DNA of 64,000 nt from Diplosphaera chodatii (Eukaryota > Chlorophyta > Trebouxiophyceae > Prasiolales > Stichococcaceae): contig JAALGY010000032.1 of assembly GCA_032358165.1 (NCBI GenBank), positions 2,170,001 to 2,234,000 of the forward strand, read 5' to 3'. The position numbers and the translations under genes are program-made. Below are positions 21,607-33,734 of this stretch, in pieces. Position 1 is the first letter of the stretch; each line of letters opens with the position of its first letter. Below the pieces are notes generated by a model that saw only the letters and a program-made list of their open reading frames with translations, ran no database searches and was not told where the DNA came from.

Positions 21607-21802
21607 TCCCTGGCGGTGGCGGAAGTTTCGGGTCTAGTTCCGTGTGGGACCAACCCACCCCACCCTATGCAAGTGGTTGCTTCGGCAATCTGCCCTCCAT
21701 GGTTTGTGTATATAAGTCGTTGAAAAACGCAATACACAAACAGCCTTCCGGTCAAAGGTCCTTTTCCATCGCTATTTGCACTTCCCTTACCGCTATCCAT
21801 TC
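21607..21802 (+). mobile_element. SINE-D copy 7, 5'-truncated inside the T-arm
   Basis: Begins at TCCCTGGCGGTGGCGG, so the first half of the T-arm is missing. It ends CGCTATCCATT. Flanks CCACCTC and CCACTCGCC suggest an imperfect TSD in LINE-B. Confidence 0.75.
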
Positions 21803-22259
21803 CACTCGCCCGCACGATCCTCCACTGACCCTTGCAACTCGGCCCACTCCGCCGACCACACAGCTCACTGGTCACCGACGACGAGCTGCCCGCCCCCCTA
21901 CCACCTGCCCCCCACCACAACGCCGCCGTTTCCCCTCCCTTGTGCCTGATTGCGTCGTCCACGACCACGCCACATTGCCAGCCTGCCGTCGCCCCACCAA
22001 CTCCTGGCTGTACATGCCTCTCATCCTCGACGCCGTCCACATGCCACTCGCCGCCCGCCCTGACGCCCACGCCTTCCCCCGCCCGCCAGCCTTCGTTCAG
22101 CATGTGCAGGCACTCAGAGGAGTGTTCGCACGACAACCTGTCCCCATTAACCTCGACATCATCCGACACACGTACCACCTTGACGCCCACGCCCACATCG
22201 CCGCCCACCACCAGGAGCACCTCCTCGGCCTGGATGCACCACTTGGGCAGCGCATCGCC

Positions 22260-22281
22260 CTGATGTAATCAATGTCAATGT
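22260..22281 (+). mobile_element. 22-bp LINE-A micro-insertion in LINE-B
   Basis: CTGATGTAATCAATGTCAAT.. is the LINE-A 3' terminus. The 7-bp TSD CATCGCC lies at 22,253-22,259 and 22,282-22,288. It shifts the LINE-B ORF2 frame. Confidence 0.82.
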
Positions 22282-23621
22282 CATCGCCTTGTACAGCCTG
22301 CAGCTGGTCAGAGACGCACTGGCATCCCAGGCGGCTGCCAGGCCCGACCCTCCGCCACCAATCACCACAGCCGGTCACTCAACGACCTCCTCCAGCGCAC
22401 CCAGCACTGCCATCACCACCGCCGCTGCCACCCGCAGCCGACGTCGCAACCGCAGTCCGCCTCGTACACACGCCTCCCCACTAAGCCAAGTGCTACCGCC
22501 ACCCCCGCCTCTGCCGCCACCCCCGCCTCTGCCGCCTACCCCACTTCAGCAGTCGGACGTCACGCCCTCCACCACAACCTTGGCCCTTGCCCCACACCAT
22601 GCGCCACGGCCACCACAACCCCCAGCGTGGGAAGTGTGCCTGCGTGCGGCTGGTGTCTGGCTCCCGCCATACCACCCGCCGCCCCCGCACCCGTGTGATG
22701 CGCCAGGCACAGGGCCACCTCCGTCTGTCGACGTCTCGGAGCAGTGGGAGGTTGACTCTGCCCACCGCTTCGTGCGCGCCAGGGCGATGGTCGACTCTAC
22801 CGCGTGCGCCTCGACCACAGCCTCGCTGCTCATGACGACGCTGCCTCACTCCTCGACGCCCAGCCCCCCTGGAGACCCTGCCATCTCGTCATGTGGTCAC
22901 CTCCCACACGCTGCACCATCACTGACACGGCGCCATCGGCCGACGGGAGCGATAGTGACGTGCCCGCTCACAAGAAGATGGATCGCCCCTACTTCCTTGC
23001 CGAGCTCGCCGACCTGACCATCGTCCCCGACATCTACGGCTACGGCGAAGAAGACCGCAACCTCATGGAGTACGAGGTCTCCCTTGGAACGGCGCACCTC
23101 CTGGAGTCGGAGCTTCTCCAGCAAGGCCGCATCACCTTGGCCACCACGCAGCCCACAGCCATCCCTCGCTGGTTCGCCCAGGCTACGCCCACGTTGAGGC
23201 CGCCGAGCATGCCGTCATCACCGAGGCCCAGCAGCACCGCACGGCTCAGCGGGACCACATCGACCACCCAGCCTGGGTTACACGCACCTCCCCGCAGGCA
23301 CCACTGGCGATAACAGCAGCTGCTGCACCCCACTCCACTTCTCCGACGCCCACTCAGCCGACTCAGCCGGACTCCCCACCCCCTGCCGACCAGCCCACAA
23401 CTAGTTCCCCACGCCCTGACTCGCCCTCGCCAACAGCAGCTCCACACCGTCTCCCATGCTTCATCGCCATCACAGGGCCCCAACCAAGCGTGGACGCTAT
23501 GGCGACACGGGCCCGCGACCCACAGCAGCGGCCCCAAGCACACGCTCGCCGGCCCCACCAACAACGCCATTCTCCTCAGGACAACACCACCCCTGCCGTC
23601 GCCTCCAAGTACCGCCGCTGC

Positions 23622-24317
23622 AAGACCAGCTCAGCATGCTGGGCTGCCCAGGTGTGCTCGTTCCTGCACTTCATGTCACCCATCGTTGACGGCGTGCCGC
23701 AGCGCATTGACACTTCGGTTGTCAGTGCACACCTGCAGCGCCACACATTCGATGCTGTGAATGGCAGCGACTTGCGCAAAGTGCGTGAGTGGCTGGGAGT
23801 CAGGGGCCCTGTCAACGGTGACAACTACCAGCTGGCCGGCTACTTGCAGGCAGTCGCCTCCAAGACCGGTCGTCGGCGGTTAGCACAGTTTCGGATGGGC
23901 AGTCACATGCTGGGGGTGGAGACAGGGAGGTGGCAGCGTCTGCCGCGGGCAGAGCGGCTGTGTCAGCGGTGTAGCTGCGGCGTGGTGGATGATGAGGCGC
24001 ACATGGTCTGGGGGTGTCCAGCTCTAGTAGATCAGAGGGTGCAGCATTCTGAGCTGTTTCAGGACAGCGACATCACCTCAGTGGCGGACTTTATGCAGCA
24101 GGGTGCCGGGCAACTGGCAGCCTTTTTGCGGGTTTGTCATGATCATTGTGCAGAGTTGGAGGGGTGTACATCCAACCGGGATTGAGTGGACCCATTCTGT
24201 CAGCGGGGAGTGAACGGTTTCGGACACGACTCGTTGTGCATGTTGCTCTGGGTTATTCCGCCAGAGCCTGTGGCTAGGCCAAAATGGCCCACCACCAGTA
24301 TGTAATCAAAGTCAAAA
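23622..24317 (+). mobile_element. LINE-A, 5'-truncated, in distal LINE-B ORF2
   Basis: Begins at KTSSACWAAQVCSF and stops at 24,185. The tail is GTAATCAAAGTCAAA. GCTGC flanks both sides (23,617-23,621 and 24,318-24,322). LINE-B coding resumes as CWEQLCGTNIRKADV. Confidence 0.82.
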
Positions 24318-25560
24318 GCTGCTGGGAACAGCTCTGCGGCACCAACATCCGCAAGGCCGATGTCGCCGTCGCCTGGCGAGCCCTTCACTGCCAACTTCGC
24401 ACACCATCCTTCCTCACCTACTGCCGCTATAAGCACGCCGCTGTCGACATGTCAGGTGACACCCCCATGCAGAGGGCCTGCTGCCGCTGGCCGGCTTGCC
24501 GTACCCCGCTCGTCAACAACCCCGCCACCCTGCAGCCCACCACCGTCGCCAACACCACCCACGTCCTCCTCCACTGCCCGCTCACACGCCCTGCCCTCCA
24601 GTGGGTCTGCGACTTGTGGGCTGCCATCGACGGCGGCCACACACCCCCAACCACTCCTGACGTCATCATCGCCGGCGACCCCACTGCCTGGCACCCTGGC
24701 CGCCTGGACCTTGAGCTGTGGACCCGGCTTCGGGTCACCTACCTACAGAAGGCCTGGGACGCCCACTGTGCTGTCCACCATGGTGGCCCCACACCCTCAT
24801 CTACGTCTGTTTGTTTGTTTGTTTTTTACAAAGGGCGTCCAGACCAGAACCAAGCTCAAGAACAGGGCTCTGCGGCACAATGCGGCTTCTCACGTGTGAA
24901 CGTGAGGGCGGCTGAGTATGTCATCAAAACGTCATGTTCGAAATATGTCGATGGAGGACACTGAAACCACAAGGGAATGCAGGGCCCATGAGACCAGCGC
25001 AAGGCAATAGTCCCGATGAGGAAGGCTACCTAATGGTCGTACAAGTGCGGGGACCTAGCGGCGGCGGCAGCAATGCCACGCACACGCGGCTGAGTCGCAC
25101 CGCTGCGGGTCTATCACTCTAGAAGATGTCAAAACGTCTGTCTGTCCTATCTACGTCTATCGCCGCCGCCACCCTCCACTCCGCCGTCCAGTCGATGCGC
25201 ACCGAGTTCACTGCCGCCTACACGTCCCCCACGGAGCTAGCACAGCAGTGCGACGCGCACATGACTGGAGCTCAGCGAGGCCAACAGATTGACGACGACA
25301 ACAACCCCATGACTGACTTCAAAAGGATCTGGGTCGCGAGCGGCCTCTGCAGCATGAACGGCCGAGACCTTGTCGTCCGCTGGACGGCCTCTCACCCAGT
25401 GCCGCTGCCAGCAATACGTCCACAGCCACAGCCACACTCACATCCACAGCCTCAGCGCCAACCTCAGCCCCAGCCTGAGTCCCGCCCTGGACCCCCGCCG
25501 CAAACATCGCAGCAACCACCCCCAACGGCTGCCTCCTCACCGCGCCTCCAACTCATCTGA
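24318..25560 (+). pseudogene. LINE-B ORF2 C-terminal domain, interrupted by composite C
   Basis: About 160 residues up to 24,798 with a Cys/His cluster (CCRWPACRTP, then H-x4-C in HVLLHC) and a helical RVTYLQKAWDAHC segment. It resumes after the composite C at 25,147 (IAAATLHSAVQSMRTEFTAAY) and ends at TGA 25,558-25,560 after a Pro/Gln-rich tail. This is the only copy in the window of the far C-terminus of LINE-B. Confidence 0.62.
24809..25146 (-). mobile_element. Composite C element 7, 5'-truncated, with 10-bp TSD
   Basis: Short 338-bp copy: (GTTT)n, then body to GTCTGTCTGTCCT. TSD ATCTACGTCT is at 24,799-24,808 and 25,147-25,156, within LINE-B. Confidence 0.9.
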
Positions 25561-25689
25561 AGCACTGCCTCGCACGACTACGGTAAATGCCCACACTCAC
25601 GCCGACGCACATCGCCTACACCCTCACACCTCACCTGCCAGCACCCGCCGTCATCTTCACCTTCACTTTCGGTCCCATCCTGGACTCCC

Positions 25690-26524
25690 GATTCCCGGTG
25701 GCACACACGGCAACGCTGGCCATCTGCCGGTTCTGGAACCGGCTGGTCGCAATGCCGGACACACGCCTCACCAAGCAGGCATTCCTGGAGAACTGTGCTC
25801 TGGCCACCCAGCCGGGGCGCAGCAAGACCAGCTCAGCATGCTGGGCTGCCCAGGTGTGCTCGTTCCTGCACTTCATGTCACCCATCGTTGACGGCGTGCC
25901 GCAGCGCAATGACACTTCGGTTGTCAGTGCACACCTGCAGCGCCACACATTCGATGCTGTGAATGGCAGCGACTTGCGCAAAGTGCGTGAGTGGCCGGGA
26001 GTCAGGGGCCCTGTGAACGGTGACAACTACCAGCTGGCCGGCTACTTGCAGGCAGTCGCCTCCAAGACCGGTCGTCGGCGGTTAGCACAGTTTCGGATGG
26101 GCAGTCACATGCTGGGGGTGGAGACAGGGAGGTGGCAGCGTCTGCCGCGGGCAGAGCGGCTGTGTCAGCGGTGTAGCTGCGGCGTGGTGGATGATGAGGC
26201 GCACATGGTCTGGGGGTGTCCAGCTCTAGTAGATCAGAGGGTGCAGCATTCTGAGCTGTTTCAGGACAGCGACATCACCTCAGTGGCGGACTTTATGCAG
26301 CAAGATGCCGGGCAACTGGCAGCCTTTCTGCGGGTTTGTCATGATCATTGTGCAGAGTTGGAGGGGTGTACATCCAACCGGGATTGAGTGGAACCATCCT
26401 GTCAGCGGGGAGTGAACGGTTTCGGACACGACTCGTTGTGCATGTTGCTCTGGGTTATTCCGCCAGAGCCTGTGGCTAGGCCAAAATGGCCCACCACCAG
26501 TATGTAATCAATGTCAATGTCAAT
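25690..26524 (+). mobile_element. LINE-A, 5'-truncated, inserted in the composite C VNTR
   Basis: Starts at FPVAHTATLAICRFWNRL, ORF stop at 26,387, tail AATGTCAATGTCAAT. The 7-bp TSD GACTCCC lies at 25,683-25,689 and 26,525-26,531. Confidence 0.88.
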
Positions 26525-28860
26525 GACTCCCACCGCCGCTCACCGCCACCTACACCCTCACATCTCACCTGCCAGCACCCGCCGTCGCCTTCACCTTCAC
26601 CTTCGGTCCCATCCTGGACTCCCACCGCCACTCACCCTCACCTACACCCTTACACCTCACCTGTCAGCACCCGCCGTCGCCTTCACCTTCACTTTCGGTC
26701 TCATCCTAGACTCCCACCATCACTCACCTTCACCTACACCCTCGCACCTCACCTGCCAGCACCCGCCGTCGCCTTCACCTTCACTTTCGGTCCCATCCTG
26801 GACTCCCACCGCCGCTCACCGTCACCTACACCCTCACACCTCGCCTGCCAGCACCCCCCGTCGCCATCACCCTCACTTTCGGTCCCATCCTGGACTCCCA
26901 CCGCCGCTCACCGTCACCTACACCCTCACACCTCGCCTGCCAGCACCCCCCGTCGCCATCACCTTCACTTTCGGTCCCATCCTGGACTCCCACCGCCGCT
27001 CACCGTCACCTACACCCTCACACCTCGCCTGCCAGCACCCCCCGTCGCCATCACCTTCACTTTCGGTCCCATCCTGGACTCCCACCGCCGCTCACCGCCA
27101 CCTACACCCTCACACCTCACCTGCCAGCACCCGCCGTCGCCTTCACCTTCACTTTCGGTCTCATCCTGGACTCCCACCATCACTCACCTTCACCTACACC
27201 CTCGCACCTCACCTGCCAGCACCCGCCGTCGCCTTCACCTTCACTTCCGGTCCCATCCTGGACTCCCACCGCCGCTCACCTTCGCCTACACCCTCACACC
27301 TCGCCTGCCAGCACCCCCCGTCGCCATCACCTTCACTTTCGGTCCCATCCTGGACTCCCACCGCCGCTCACCGTCACCTACACCCTCACACCTCGCCTGC
27401 CAGCACCCCCCGTCGCCATCATCTTCACTTTCGGTCCCATCCTGGACTCCCACCGCCGCTCACCGTCACCTACACCCTCACACCTCGCCTGCCAGCACCC
27501 CCCGTCGCCATCACCTTCACTTTCGGTCCCATCTTGGACTCCCACCACCACTCACCTTCACCTACACCCTCACACCTCGCCTGCCAGCACCCCCCGTCGC
27601 CATCACCTTCACTTTCGGTCCCATCCTGGGCTCCCACCGCCGCTCACCGTCACCTACACCCTCACACCTCGCCTGCCAGCACCCCCCGTCGCCATCACCT
27701 TCACTCTCGGTCCCATCCTGGGCTCCCACCGCCGCTCACCGTCACCTACACCCTCACACCTCGCCTGCCAGCACCCGCCGCCGCCTTCACCTTCACTTTC
27801 GGTCCCATCCTGGACTCCCACCGCCGCTCACCGTCACCTACACCCTCACACCTCGCCTGCCAGCACCCGCCGTCGCCTTCACCTTCACTTTCGGTCCCAT
27901 CCTGGGCTCCCACCGCCGCTCACCGTCACCTACACCCTCACACCTCGCCTGCCAGCACCCCCCGTCGCCATCACCTTCACTCTCGGTCCCATCCTGGGCT
28001 CCCACCGCCGCTCACCGTCACCTACACCCTCACACCTCGCCTGCCAGCACCCGCCGCCGCCTTCACCTTCACTTTCGGTCCCATCCTGGACTCCCACCGC
28101 CGCTCACCGTCACCTACACCCTCACACCTCGCCTGCCAGCACCCGCCGTCGCCTTCACCTTCACTTTCGGTCCCATCCTGGACTCCCACCGCCGCTCACC
28201 TTCACCTACATCCTCACACCTCACCTGCCAGCACCCGCCGTCACTACCACCTTCACCTTCAGTCCCATCGTGGACTCCCACCGCCGCTCACCTTCACCTA
28301 CACCCTCACACCTCACCTGCCAGCACCCGCCGTCACCATCACCTTCACCTTCGGTCCCATCCTGGACTCCCACCGCCACTCGCCTTCACCTGCACCCTCG
28401 CACCTCGCCTGCCAGCACCCGCCGCCGCCCTCACCTTCACCTTCGGTCCCATCTTGGACTTCCACCGCCACTCACCTTCACCTACACCCTCCACACCTCG
28501 CCTTCACCCGCCGTCGCCTTCACCTCCACCTTCGGTCCCATCCTGGACTCCCACCACCACTCACCTTCACCTGCACCCTCACACCTCACCTGCTAGCACC
28601 CGCCGTCGCCTTCACCTTCACTTTCGGTCCCATCCTGGACTCCCACCGCCGCTCACCGCCACCTACACCCTCACACCTCACCTGCCAGCACCCGCCGTCG
28701 CCTTCACCTTCACTTTCGGTCCCATCCTGGACTCCCACCACCGCTCACCGTCACCTACACCCTCACACCTCACCTGCCAGCACCCGCCGTCGCCTTCACC
28801 TTCACTTTCGGTCCCATCCTGGACTCCCACCGCCGCTCACCCTCACCTACACGCCCGTAC
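26525..28860 (+). repeat. 92-bp VNTR array (about 25 units) of composite C
   Basis: The period is 92 bp (for example GGTCCCATCC at 26,881 and 26,973). Each unit reads CACCTACACCCTCACACCTC.. CCATCCTGGACTCCCACC. Because 92 is not a multiple of 3 and the units lack forward stops, very long proline/threonine/histidine ORFs appear in more than one frame; I regard these as non-coding. Confidence 0.88.
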
Positions 28861-30379
28861 CTCATCTGCCCAGTCAGCACTGGGCCAAGATCAAGAACAA
28901 GAGCAAGAACAAGACCAAGACCTTAGTAGCATGACAACACCTAGCAGCGGCCACCCGCGGAGCCCGCGCGGATGGGAGCACCTGCCTCAGAAGACCCTGG
29001 TGCCCGGTGTTGTGCATATCGGACAGCTTGCGGCGTCAGCCGCCAGCCCTCTGTTGTTTGCCAGCGCCAGCCCTCAGTCCCTTTGGGTTTGGTTGCTTTC
29101 ACCAGCATGCAGGGCGCCTCGCGGCGTATCCGGTCCCAGCGGGCCCAGAGCTCGGCGTACCTGTACGCAACCGGTCCCTGCATGTCTGCGCGGGGTTTTC
29201 TGGGTTTACCCGCGGGTGCCGTGGCACGTGGACAGACAGACGTTTTGACATTTCTAGAGTGGTAGACCCGCAGCGGTGCGACTTCGCCGCGAGTGCGTGG
29301 CATTGCTGCCGCCGCCGCTAGGTCCCCGCACTTGTACGACCATTAGGTAGCCTTCCTCATCGGGACTATTGCCTTTCGCTGGTCTCATGGGCCCTGCATT
29401 CCCTTGTGGTTTCAGTGTCCTCCATTGACATATTTCGAACATGACGTTTTGATGCCATACTCAGCCGCCCTCACGTTCACACGTGAGAAGCCGCATTGTG
29501 CCGCAGAGCCTTGTTCTTGAGCTTGGTTCTGGTCTGGACGCCCTTTGTAAAAACAATCCAACAAACAACAAACAAAGCCATGAGCGACATGGAGGCTCCT
29601 CCGGGCGACGATGGCGGCGCCCACGATGCTGACCACCCCATGCTCGACAGCGACGGCACTGACACAGCATCAGTAGCCGACGACCAGCCACCTCCCCCAG
29701 CACAACTGCGTCGCACAGGCGACCTCTTGGGCCCCATGGGCCCCATGGGCCCCGCCGCTGCGGACGCTGACCCTCCCATTCAGGTGTTTCCCCAGTTGAC
29801 CCCAGTTCCAGCGACAGACGCTGGCGTCGCCGCCATGGAGACTGACCTTGCCACTCTGGACGGCTCCGCCCGAGCTGCACGACAGGTGTCCAGCTATGCG
29901 GCTGTCCACAGCCGCCTGAGGGCCCCCACCGCGGCCTCTACCCTCGGCCGCATTGGCGCAAGCCCCACTGGGCTTGGCTTCACGGGCGTCTCCACTCGTG
30001 CCCGCAGCCGTACAGCGGCACCTCCGCTGCTAGCACCGCCGTCCGGCGGTCCAGCCGCACCGGCCCCACCACCCGGCACTCAGAGATGGTGCCTGATCCC
30101 ATCCCTGAGGGCTTCGTCTCTCACCTGGTCGATCTGGCTCCGGCGCTCTCGCCACAGGCAGCTGCCGCCGCCCTGCAGGGGGTCCGCCAATCAGAGCCGG
30201 TGGTCTGGAACACCTGGACCACTTGCGGTAATGGACATGCCATCCCTGGCGCGCTGCTGCCATCACTCGACCGCATCCTTCGCCGCCGCGACGACGGCTG
30301 CCCACCGGCCGGCCACTGGGTCCCCCACACAGACGTCGACGTGGCCATCGCCTCGATGCCCGACAGCTATGTCATGGCA

Positions 30380-31803
30380 TTGACATTGACATTGATTACA
30401 TACTGGTGGTGGGCCATTTTGGCCTAGCCACAGGCTCTGGCGGAATAACCCAGAGCAACATGCACAACGAGTCGTGTCCGAAACCGTTCACTCCCCGCTG
30501 ACAGAATGGGTCCACTCAATCCCGGTTGGATGTACACCCCTCCAACTCTGCACAATGATCATGACAAACCCGCAAAAAGGCTGCCAGTTGCCCGGCATCC
30601 TGCTGCATAAAGTCCGCCACTGAGGTGATGTCGCTGTCCTGAAACAGCTCAGAATGCTGCACCCTCTGGTCTACTAGAGCTGGACACCCCCAGACCATAT
30701 GCGCCTCATCATCCACCACGCCGCAGCTACACCGCTGACACAGCCGCTCTGCCCGCGGCAGACGCTGCCACCTCCCTGTTTCCACCCCCAGCATGTGACT
30801 GCCCATCCGGAACTGTGCTAACCGCCGACGACCGGTCTTGGAGGCGACTGCCTGCAAGTAGCCGGCCAGCTGGTAGTTGTCACCGTTCACAGGGCCCCTG
30901 ACTCCCAGCCACTCACGCACTTTGCGCAAGTCGCTGCCATTCACAGCATCGAATGTGCGGCGCTGCAGGTGTGCACTGACAACCGAAGTGTCAATGCGCT
31001 GCGGCACGCCGTCAACGATGGGTGACATGAAGTGCAGGAACGAGCACACCTGGGCAGCCCAGCATGCTGAGCTGGTCTTGCTGCGCCCTGGCCGGGTGGC
31101 CAGAGCACAGTTCTCCAGGAATGCCTGCTTGGTGAGGCGTGTGTCCGGCATTGCGACCAGCCGGTTCCAGAACCGGCAGATGGCCAGCGTTGCCGTGTGT
31201 GCCACCGGGAATCGCCCAAGCTCCCCCAACACCGCCACGTTGGGAGTGCCTGTACGCACTCCAAGAACAGACCGAAGAAACTTCCGATGGACAAGCTCAC
31301 AAGTGTCCATGCCACTACCGCACAACGCCCCCGGTCCCCATGTTTCGACACCATAAAGCATAACAGGACGTACTAGTGCATCGAACAAGTGTAGCTGCAG
31401 TGCTGGGTCATGCAAACTCAGGTCATGGCAACGATGCTGCAATGCAAGTGCGGCGCGCTGGGCGGAGGCCGCTCTGCCGATGCTAGCGGCAGCAAAAGAA
31501 CTACGACTGGAAATGTCAACCCCCAAATATGTAAACGAGTCCAGCACTTCGATGGGAGCATGCATGTAGGTGAGAACCGGTGGTGCAGCAGCCTGGGCTC
31601 CGTACACCACGACCTTAATCTTCTTCACGTTGACGGTGAGGCGCCACCGCTTGCAGTACGACTCCAGCAGGTCGAGCTGCGCCTGCAGGCCGCGTACGGA
31701 TGTGGACACCAGGTCCAGATCATCTGCATAGAAGAGGGCAGGTGCCTGCACACCACACAGGGTGGGCAGGTCCAGGTCCGCGCCGGCAGCCTCCAGCTCC
31801 GCT
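30380..31803 (-). mobile_element. LINE-A partial copy, minus strand, from RT YADD to 3' end
   Basis: The tail is at 30,380 (TTGACATTGACATTGATTAC); the ORF is read 31,803-30,516 with FYADDLDLVSTSV and the zinc finger. TSD TGGCA is at 30,375-30,379 and 31,804-31,808. Just beyond the 5' junction a 15-bp LINE-B segment, GCGGGCCACTTGGCA, is tandemly duplicated (31,809-31,838). Confidence 0.85.
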
Positions 31804-31916
31804 TGGCAGCGGGCCACTTGGCAGCGGGCCACTTGGCCCTGTTGTCGGAAGTATTGCACGAGGACGGCACAGACGCTCACGCTCCTCTCGACCACATCCT
31901 CACCGAGTGGGCCTCC

Positions 31917-33734
31917 CATCCTGGACTCCCACCACCACTCACCGTCACCTACACCCTCACACCTCACCTGCCAGCACCCGCCGTCGCCTTCACCTTCACT
32001 ATCCGCCCCATCTTGGACCCCCACAACCACTCACCCTCACCTATACACCCGTACCTCGCCTGCCCAATCAGTACTGGACCAAGATCAAGAACATTTGACA
32101 TTGACATTGATTACATACTGGTGGTGGGCCATTTTGGCCTAGCCACAGGCTCTGGCGGAATAACCCAGAGCAACATGCACAACGAGTCGTGTCCGAAACC
32201 GTTCACTCCCCGCTGACAGAATGGGTCCACTCAATCCCGGTTGGATGTACACCCCTCCAACTCTGCACAATGATCATGACAAACACGCAAAAAGGCTGCC
32301 AGTTGCCCGGCATCCTGCTGCATAAAGTCCGCCACTGAGGTGATGTCGCTGTCCTGAAACAGCTCAGAATGCTGCACCCTCTGATCTACTAGAGCAGGAC
32401 ACCCCCAGACCATGTGCGCCTCATCATCCACCACGCCGCAGCTACACCGCTGACACAGCCGCTCTGCCCGCGGCAGACGCTGCCACCTCCCTGTTTCCAC
32501 CCCCAGCATGTGACTGCCCATCCGAAACTGTGCTAACCGCCGACGACCGGTCTTGGAGGCGACTGCCTGCAAGTAGCCGGCCAGCTGGTAGTTGTCACCG
32601 TTGACAGGGCCCCTGACTCCCAGCCACTCACGCACTTTGCGCAGGTCGCTGCCATTCACAGCATCGAATGTGCGGCGCTGCAGGTGTGCACTGACAACCG
32701 AAGTGTCAATGCGCTGCGGCACGCCGTCAACGATGGGTGACATGAAGTGCAGGAACGAGCACACCTGGGCAGCCCAGCATGCTGAGCTGGTCTTGCTGCG
32801 CCCTGGCCGGGTGGCCAGAGCACAGTTCTCCAGGAATGCCTGCTTGGTGAGGCGTGTGTCCGGCATTGCGACCAGCCGGTTCCAGAACCGGCAGATGGCC
32901 AGCGTTGCCGTGTGTGCCACCGGGAATCGCCCAAGCTCCCCCAACACCGCCACGTTGGGAGTGCCTGTACGCACTCCAAGAACAGACCGAAGAAACTTCC
33001 GATGGACAAGCTCACAAGTGTCCATGCCACTACCAGGACAAGTGTCCATGCCACTACAAGGACAAAAACAAGAGCAAGACCAAGACCTTAGTAGCACGAC
33101 AACACCTAGCAGCGGCCACCCGCGGGACCCGCGCGGATGGGAGCACCTGCCACAGAGGACCCTGGTGCCCGGTGTTGTGCATATCGGACAGCTTGCGGCG
33201 TCAGCCGCCAGCCCTCTGTTGTTTGCCAGCGCCAGCCCTCAGTCCCTTTGGGTTTGGTTGCTTTCACCAGCATGCAGGGCGCCTCGCGGCGTATCCGGTC
33301 CCAGCGGGCCCAGAGCTCGGCGTACCTGTACGCAACCGGTCCCTGCATGTCTGCGCGGGGTTTTCTGGGTTTACCCGCGGGTGCCGTGGCACGTGGACAG
33401 ACAGACGTTACGACATTTCTAGGATGATAGACCCGCAGCGGTGCGACTCAGCCGCGTGTGCGTGGCATTGCTGCCGCCGCCGCTAGGTCCCCGCACTTGT
33501 ACGACCATTAGGTAGCCTTCCTCCTCGGGACTATTGCCTTGCGCTGGTCTCATGGGCCCTGCATTCCCTTGTGGTTTCAGTGTCCTCCATTGACATATTT
33601 CGAACATGACGTTTTGGTGACATACTCAGCCGCCCTCATGTTCACACGTGAGAAGCCGCATTGTGCCGCAGAGCCTCGTTCTTGAGCTTGGTTCTGGTCT
33701 GGACGCCCTTTGTAAAAAAAAAAGTAAAAAAAAA
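31917..33734 (+). mobile_element. Composite C element 9, with a LINE-A inside
   Basis: VNTR stub (31,917-about 32,060), body (33,067-33,710) and an A-rich tail (AAAAAAAAAAGTAAAAAAAAA) instead of (AAAC)n. The TSD is GTGGGCCTCC (31,907-31,916 and 33,735-33,744). A minus-strand LINE-A occupies 32,094-about 33,066. Confidence 0.85.
32094..33066 (-). mobile_element. LINE-A, 5'-truncated, minus strand, in composite C
   Basis: Tail at 32,094; ORF read from about 33,030 to 32,231 (SGMDTCELVHRKFLRSVLGV to the zinc finger). At the 5' junction a ~20-bp segment, ACAAGTGTCCATGCCACTAC, is duplicated (33,014-33,033 and 33,038-33,057). Flanks AAGAACA/AAAAACA form an imperfect TSD. Confidence 0.8.

Larger units (their letters stand above)
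16891..25609 (+). mobile_element. LINE-B copy 2, internally deleted and heavily nested
   Basis: Ordered LINE-B parts: ORF1 N-terminus (16,948 on), ORF1 middle, an internal deletion joining ORF1 to the RT domain at about 19,030, RT and distal ORF2 (19,030-23,621), a C-terminal Cys/His domain (24,318-24,798, CCRWPACRTP..HVLLHC) and a tail to 25,560. Later insertions sit at 17,351, 17,479, 18,578, 21,009, 21,607, 22,260, 23,622 and 24,809, most with readable TSDs. Several cause frameshifts, so the copy is dead. The 3' end of LINE-B is unclear after 25,560. Confidence 0.78.
25610..29576 (+). mobile_element. Composite C element 8 with a giant VNTR
   Basis: VNTR (25,610-25,689, then 26,525-about 28,860), body (about 28,860-29,545) and a degenerate A/C tail (AACAATCCAACAAACAACAAAC) ending at about 29,576. 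The VNTR is interrupted by a LINE-A at 25,690-26,524. With about 2.4 kb of VNTR it is the longest composite C in the window. The right flank is LINE-B ORF1 sequence; no TSD could be assigned. Confidence 0.82.

Noticed and set aside
26486..29248. A 920-codon Pro/Thr/His-rich ORF (and an 807-codon ORF in another frame) as a structural protein gene
   Set aside because: It is the 92-bp VNTR of composite C read through; the same text appears in other frames and the ORFs start in LINE-A tail sequence.
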